In this document: one piece after another, positions 5,351-9,131 of the stretch | Position numbering within the stretch: the stretch's first letter is position 1 | Layout: each line of letters begins with the position of its first letter | Assembly (NCBI GenBank): GCA_014534415.1 | Contig: JACVRM010000080.1 | Coordinates: forward strand, 1-9,131 | DNA from: Thermoleophilia bacterium | GTDB taxonomy: Bacteria > Actinomycetota > Thermoleophilia > Gaiellales > Gaiellaceae | Reading direction: 5' to 3' | Length of the DNA: 9,131 nt | Notes under the pieces: generated by a model | The model's input: only the letters and a program-made list of their open reading frames with translations | The model's database searches: none | Told to the model about the DNA's origin: nothing | Position numbers and translations under genes: made by a program

Positions 5351-8300
5351 CTACGCGAACGCGCCCACTTCCTCGAGCCGCAAGCGAACGCGTTCGGCGG
5401 CCGGCTTGATCCCTTTACGCTCGTACAACGCGAGCGCCTCGCGAAGCGCAGCAGCCTCGTCCGCCGGCTGGTCGCCAGCGCGATGGACCTCGGCGAGCGA
5501 GACGAGCACCTGTGCGCGACCCTCGAGCCAGTCGATGGCGGACGACGCCGCAAGTGCCTCGTGTGCGAGCGCGAGTGCCGCGTCTATGTCACCACGCGCA
5601 GCAAGGACGCGGGCGCGCGCGCTGGTGGCGAGAATACCGGCGCATCCCTCGAGGACGGCGTCCGACTCGTCGAAGCGCCGCTGCGCGCAGAGCGCGTGCG
5701 CGAGGTGTGCCCGGACTTCGTTGACGAACCACGAGTCACGCATCTTCGCGAACGCGTCAATGCTCTGTCGGAATGCCGTTTCAGCGAGGTCGAAGTGGCC
5801 GGTCGCGAGCTCGCTCCGGCCCCAGCACTGCCAGTTCACCGCCTCCCGGTGCTTCATGCCGAGCTCGCGATAGAGCTCGTCGGCATGTCGGTAGAGCTCC
5901 CGGCCTTCGGCGAGCTCGCCCGCCCGTAACTTCAGCGCTGCGAGGATCTCGATCGTCCCGACTTCGGCCAGCGGCCCATGCGCCTCCGGCAGTACGTTCT
6001 CGCATAGCTGCGTCACCTCGGCGACAGGGCGCTCGCCGTAGAGCGCGCCCGAGAGCCGCGCGAAGAGTGCGTCCTCCTCCTCTCGAGGCAGTCGCGCACG
6101 GCGCGCATGGAGGAGCGCTTGCTGCGCAGCTGTTTCGCTCTCCGCGAATGTGTCACTCGAGTCGGCCAGCCGCAGCCACGCTCGCGCGAGTCCCGCCTCG
6201 TCGCCGAACTCTCCCAGCACGGGGATTGCGCGCTGTACCTCGGCGCGGACGTCATCGCCGGTTACGCGGCCCGTGAGCTGGCGGAGACTGACGCGCTCGA
6301 GCGTCGCGCGCATCACGAGTTTCGAATCCCCGTCTCGCTCGGCGCGCTCGATCGCCTCGGAGAACGCCTCGTCTGCGCCTTCGAGATCGCCCGCCTCGTT
6401 GCGCGCGATCCCGAGCGCGTACAGGAGCTCCGCGGGAACGCCGCCGGCTGCGCGGGCGAGCGCGACGGCGCGATCCAGGAGGTTGACGGCAGCGGGCACA
6501 TCCCCACGGGCGAGCGCGCGCTCGCCGGCTGGGCCAAGGCGTGAAGAAGCTCGCGCCGCCAGCGTCGGATCGTCGCGGCCGAGCTCGAGCCTCAAGCGAT
6601 GTGCCTGCTCAAGGTGGTAGCCGAGGATTTCCTCGTACTGGACCACGTGCGCTCCGGCGCGCTCCTTCAGCCACTCCGCGTAGCGTTCGTGCCCGTCGGC
6701 TCGCAGCTCTTTCGGGGCCGCGCGATACGCGGCGTCGTGGATGAGCGAGTGCCCAAAGCGGAACCCGTCGTCGCCCGGGAATTGCGAGCGGTCGGCACGG
6801 ATCAGCTCCTGGCGAACGAGCGAGATCAGCCGCGCGCCGAGCATCGGCCGAGCGCGCTCCGGCAGGAGTTCGGCGACGGCGCCACGATGGAACGTCTTGC
6901 CCTCCACGGCGGCGCGCAGAAGCACCGCCCGTTCCTCGGTGTCGAGTCCGTCGATACGCGTCGCGAGCAGCGCCTGAATTGTCGGCGGGACCGCCGAGTC
7001 GCCGTCTTCGCCGGCGCGGTAGGCGAGGAGCTGCTCGAGGAAGAGGGGGTTCCCTTCAGCGACGGCGAGAATCCGGTCGTGATCGACATCCGGCACGCCG
7101 CGTGCCGCCGCCAGCGCGCGCACGAGCGTCGCCGACTCGTTCTCGGCAAGCGGGTCGAGCGCGACGACCGTTGCATCGCGCCTGGGAGCCGCCCACGACG
7201 GGCGCTCATCGAAGAGCTCCGGCCGCGTCAGACACAGGAGCAGGATCGGCTCGTTCGCCGCGAATGTGACGAGGTACTCGAGCAGGTCGAGGAGCGTCGG
7301 CTCCGCCCACTGGAGCTCGTCGATGACGGCGATCAGCGGCTGGTCGCCGGCGATCGACTCGAACAGCTTGCGGAACGCCCAGAAGATCTCCTCGGATGCC
7401 CCCGACGGCTCCGCGGTCCCGATGGCGCCGGCGACTCGCTCGGCAACGAGCGTCGCGTCGTCCGCCTCGCCGAGCATGTCGCGCACGTGCTCCGCACCGC
7501 CCACCGCTTGGACGATCTCTCTCAGCGGCCAGAACGTGATGCCGTCTCCATAGGGGAGACAGCGGCCCACCACGACGCGGTATCCACTTGCGCTCGCAGC
7601 AGCGGTGAACTCGTCGGCGACACGCGACTTGCCGATGCCCGGCGGCCCCACAAGCGTGCACAGCTGGCACGAACGCGATTCCACGGCGCGCTCGAGTGCG
7701 GCGGACAGCACCTCGAGCTCGCGCTCACGACCGATGAAAGGCGACTCGAGGGCTCGCGCTACGGTTGCCCGCGAATCCTTCACCTCGAGCAGCCGCCAGG
7801 CGGCGATCGGCATGCTCTTGCCCTTCAACTCCAGCGGGCCGACGGCCTCGACACGAACCGCGTCGCGCACGAGCTCGTGCGTGCGCTCGCCGAGCAGCAC
7901 CTCGTCGGCGTCTGCCGCTTGCTCCAATCTGGCTGCGACGTTGACGACGTCGCCGGTCGCGAAGGCGTGCCCGGCGGAGTGGTCTCCCGCCACGACTTCG
8001 CCTGTCGCAACGCCGATCCGCGCCTCGATACGGACGCCAAGATCCGCATCGAGCTCGTCTCCGAGCCTTCTCACGGCATCGCGCAAATCCGCGGCCGCCC
8101 GCACCGCGCGCAGCGCGTCGTCCTCGTGCAGTCGCGGAATGCCAAAAACCGACATCACCGCATCACCGATGAACTTCTCGACCGTCCCGCCGTGCCGCTC
8201 GATTGCCACTCGAGCCTCGTCGAAGTACCGGCCGACTGCACGGCGCACCGACTCGGGGTCGAGCCGCTCGCCGAGCGCCGTCGAGCCGACGAGATCGCAG

Positions 8301-8455
8301 AAGACGATCGTTACGGTCTTGCGAACCTGCTCGACGGCGAGGGCCGCGAGCTGCGCCCCGCAGCCAGAGCAGAAGCGAGCATCGTCAGCGTTCTCACGGC
8401 CGCAGGATGGACATTCCGCCACCGGCTCAGTGTACGACGACGTCTTGCGGACCAA
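5351..8455 (-). CDS. Zinc-ribbon / class III adenylyl cyclase / AAA ATPase / TPR regulator
   Basis: A 1034-aa signalling protein. Domains in order: a zinc ribbon with C15-x2-C18 and C29-x2-C32; a class III cyclase domain (about 48-200); an AAA/NACHT-like ATPase (about 238-480); the FRFGHSLIHDAAY linker (565-577); and TPR-like helices (about 635-1030). The cyclase has every catalytic position: D54 and D98 for metals, K94 and D169 for adenine, N172 and R176 for the transition state. It should make cAMP. The ATPase has Walker A GPPGIGKS (270-277) and Walker B LIAVIDE (374-380). This layout is common in actinobacteria and resembles MalT/AfsR-type switches, where TPRs sense a ligand and the ATPase transmits it. 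The start may be the TTG at 8455 or, more likely, the GTG at 8422: MAECPSCGREN is the usual N terminus of such proteins. Neither has a clear ribosome site. It is the first large gene of the operon with the smaller cyclase. Confidence 0.93.
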   Translation of the reverse strand: MVRKTSSYTEPVAECPSCGRENADDARFCSGCGAQLAALAVEQVRKTVTIVFCDLVGSTALGERLDPESVRRAVGRYFDEARVAIERHGGTVEKFIGDAVMSVFGIPRLHEDDALRAVRAAADLRDAVRRLGDELDADLGVRIEARIGVATGEVVAGDHSAGHAFATGDVVNVAARLEQAADADEVLLGERTHELVRDAVRVEAVGPLELKGKSMPIAAWRLLEVKDSRATVARALESPFIGRERELEVLSAALERAVESRSCQLCTLVGPPGIGKSRVADEFTAAASASGYRVVVGRCLPYGDGITFWPLREIVQAVGGAEHVRDMLGEADDATLVAERVAGAIGTAEPSGASEEIFWAFRKLFESIAGDQPLIAVIDELQWAEPTLLDLLEYLVTFAANEPILLLCLTRPELFDERPSWAAPRRDATVVALDPLAENESATLVRALAAARGVPDVDHDRILAVAEGNPLFLEQLLAYRAGEDGDSAVPPTIQALLATRIDGLDTEERAVLLRAAVEGKTFHRGAVAELLPERARPMLGARLISLVRQELIRADRSQFPGDDGFRFGHSLIHDAAYRAAPKELRADGHERYAEWLKERAGAHVVQYEEILGYHLEQAHRLRLELGRDDPTLAARASSRLGPAGERALARGDVPAAVNLLDRAVALARAAGGVPAELLYALGIARNEAGDLEGADEAFSEAIERAERDGDSKLVMRATLERVSLRQLTGRVTGDDVRAEVQRAIPVLGEFGDEAGLARAWLRLADSSDTFAESETAAQQALLHARRARLPREEEDALFARLSGALYGERPVAEVTQLCENVLPEAHGPLAEVGTIEILAALKLRAGELAEGRELYRHADELYRELGMKHREAVNWQCWGRSELATGHFDLAETAFRQSIDAFAKMRDSWFVNEVRAHLAHALCAQRRFDESDAVLEGCAGILATSARARVLAARGDIDAALALAHEALAASSAIDWLEGRAQVLVSLAEVHRAGDQPADEAAALREALALYERKGIKPAAERVRLRLEEVGAFA

Positions 8456-8525
8456 CGTCGCGCGTAGCCGTCGCTCGAACCCTGGTCAGGCGCGATTCCG
8501 TCGCTGCTCACGGCGTCCATCCGCC

Positions 8526-8660
8526 CTAGAGCGGCTCGCCGGTCTGCGGGCCGAAGCGCTCGAGCAGCTGCAACGCTTCCGACGGCAACATCACCTCGAC
8601 CTGCTTGTAGGACGATGAATGCAACTGAATCGACGAGCCCCGCCGCCGGACGGACGCCAC
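8526..8660 (-). CDS. Possible 44-aa protein upstream of the cyclase operon
   Basis: A short frame from GTG (8660-8658) to TAG (8528-8526), ending 70 bp before the cyclase TTG. Its third codon positions are nearly all G or C. The peptide reads as an amphipathic strand (SIQLHSSSYKQVEVMLP) followed by a helix (SEALQLLERFG), more protein-like than a random frame. I do not recognise the family. It might be a small regulatory protein, a leader peptide, or the tail of a decayed gene. A TTG at 8621-8619 is another possible start. Overlapping frames on the other strand also have high GC at third positions, so support is limited. Confidence 0.3.
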   Translation of the reverse strand: MASVRRRGSSIQLHSSSYKQVEVMLPSEALQLLERFGPQTGEPL

Positions 8661-8733
8661 GCGTGGAGACCGCCAACGCGGCTCCGCCCGAGAGACGGAG
8701 ACACGATGAGTCCCAGCACGGAGGTGCCTTGCA

Positions 8734-9131
8734 ATGACCGAGAGGAAACCCGCGAAAAAGGACACGAAGAAGTCGGCCAAGACCACGGCCGCAACCACCC
8801 AGAAGTCCAAGGGATTCACGGACGCGGAACGAGCTGCGATGAAAGAGCGCGCGCGAGAGCTGAGGGCAGAAGCGCGCGCGAGCAAGGACAGGGCGGCCGG
8901 GGAAAGGGCCGTGCTCGCGAAGATCGCCGAGATGCCGGAACCGGATCGCGCCATGGGCGAGCGGCTCCACGCCCTCATCACGGCCACCGCGCCCGACCTC
9001 ACGCCGAAGACCTGGTACGGGATGCCCGCGTATGCGAAGGACGGCAAGGTCGTCTGCTACTTCACACCTGCGTCGAAGTTCAAGGAGAGGTACGCGACGT
9101 TCGGCTTCAACGCCACGGCGAACCTCGACGA
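8734..9131 (+). CDS. DUF1801 (YdhG-like) protein with basic N-terminal tail, 3' end outside window
   Basis: The first 132 codons are visible. Residues 1-26 form a low-complexity tail rich in Lys, Thr and Ala (KPAKKDTKKSAKTTAATTQK). A charged helix rich in Ala, Arg, Lys and Glu follows (about 28-57). The DUF1801 fold then begins: IAEMPEPDRAMGERLHALI, TAPDLTPKTWYGMPAYAKDG and KVVCYFTPASKFKERYATFG. The WYGMPAY block is the family signature. DUF1801 includes YdhG/frataxin-like proteins, but the biochemical role of this branch is unknown. The start is the ATG at 8734, preceded by GGAGGT (8720-8725) at 8-base spacing, the best ribosome site in the window after that of the Rrf2 gene. It is divergent from the cyclase operon. 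The domain call is firm, the function open. Confidence 0.88.
   Translation, partial: MTERKPAKKDTKKSAKTTAATTQKSKGFTDAERAAMKERARELRAEARASKDRAAGERAVLAKIAEMPEPDRAMGERLHALITATAPDLTPKTWYGMPAYAKDGKVVCYFTPASKFKERYATFGFNATANLD

Noticed and set aside
6599..8467. A 622-codon open frame on the plus strand, and a 496-codon one at 4383-5873
   Set aside because: They lie exactly opposite the cyclase genes and arise from high-GC codon usage. Their translations are Arg-rich and show no domain, while the minus-strand frames have full catalytic motifs.
8682..8700. CTCCG/CGGAG inverted repeat upstream of the DUF1801 gene
   Set aside because: A 5-bp stem with a 9-nt loop is expected by chance at this GC content.
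8615..8737. A 40-codon frame whose stop overlaps the DUF1801 start as ATGA
   Set aside because: The overlap suggests coupling, but the peptide is low-complexity, its ribosome site is too close, and it is antisense to the better 44-aa frame.

Overview
The window is very GC-rich and carries protein families typical of Actinomycetota: a small membrane protein ending in a DUF2510 box, a NarL-type response regulator, and large class III cyclase/AAA/TPR regulators. The last are abundant in deep-branching actinobacteria such as Thermoleophilia. That placement is inference from gene content and composition; no rRNA or other phylogenetic marker is present.

Layout. 1-633 (+) is a response regulator cut by the left edge. 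755-1333 (+) is a four-helix membrane protein with a Pro-rich linker and a C-terminal DUF2510 motif. 1334-1833 has no intact gene and looks like a scar of mobile DNA. It holds three 10-bp-phased direct repeats (1397-1426), the 3' half of a tRNA-Thr(GGU) gene that starts abruptly in the anticodon loop (1482-1523), the C-terminal piece of an IS5-like transposase (1552-1698), and a short 19-bp-period repeat (1732-1766). 1834-2715 (-) is a TauE/SafE-family anion exporter, divergent from an Rrf2-family regulator at 2821-3258 (+). Their 105-bp spacer holds two back-to-back sigma70-like promoters that both overlap one 18-bp imperfect palindrome. This looks like a self-contained regulator/operator/transporter module.

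3351-8455 (-) is a probable two-gene operon. The upstream gene encodes zinc ribbon, class III nucleotide cyclase with a full set of catalytic residues, AAA/NACHT-like ATPase and TPR-like helices (1034 aa). The downstream gene has TPR-like helices first and the cyclase domain at the C terminus. In its cyclase domain the three residues that set base specificity and stabilise the transition state are replaced, while both metal-binding Asp are kept. The downstream gene also lacks any ordinary start codon for about 86 codons of apparently genuine N-terminal coding sequence, and an in-frame amber codon and a hairpin lie at the expected start. A possible 44-aa ORF precedes the operon.

8734-9131 (+) is the start of a DUF1801 protein with a Lys/Ala/Thr-rich tail, cut by the right edge.

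The points most worth following are the canonical/non-canonical cyclase pair, the shared Rrf2-TauE operator, and the tRNA-Thr breakpoint with helically phased repeats beside it.
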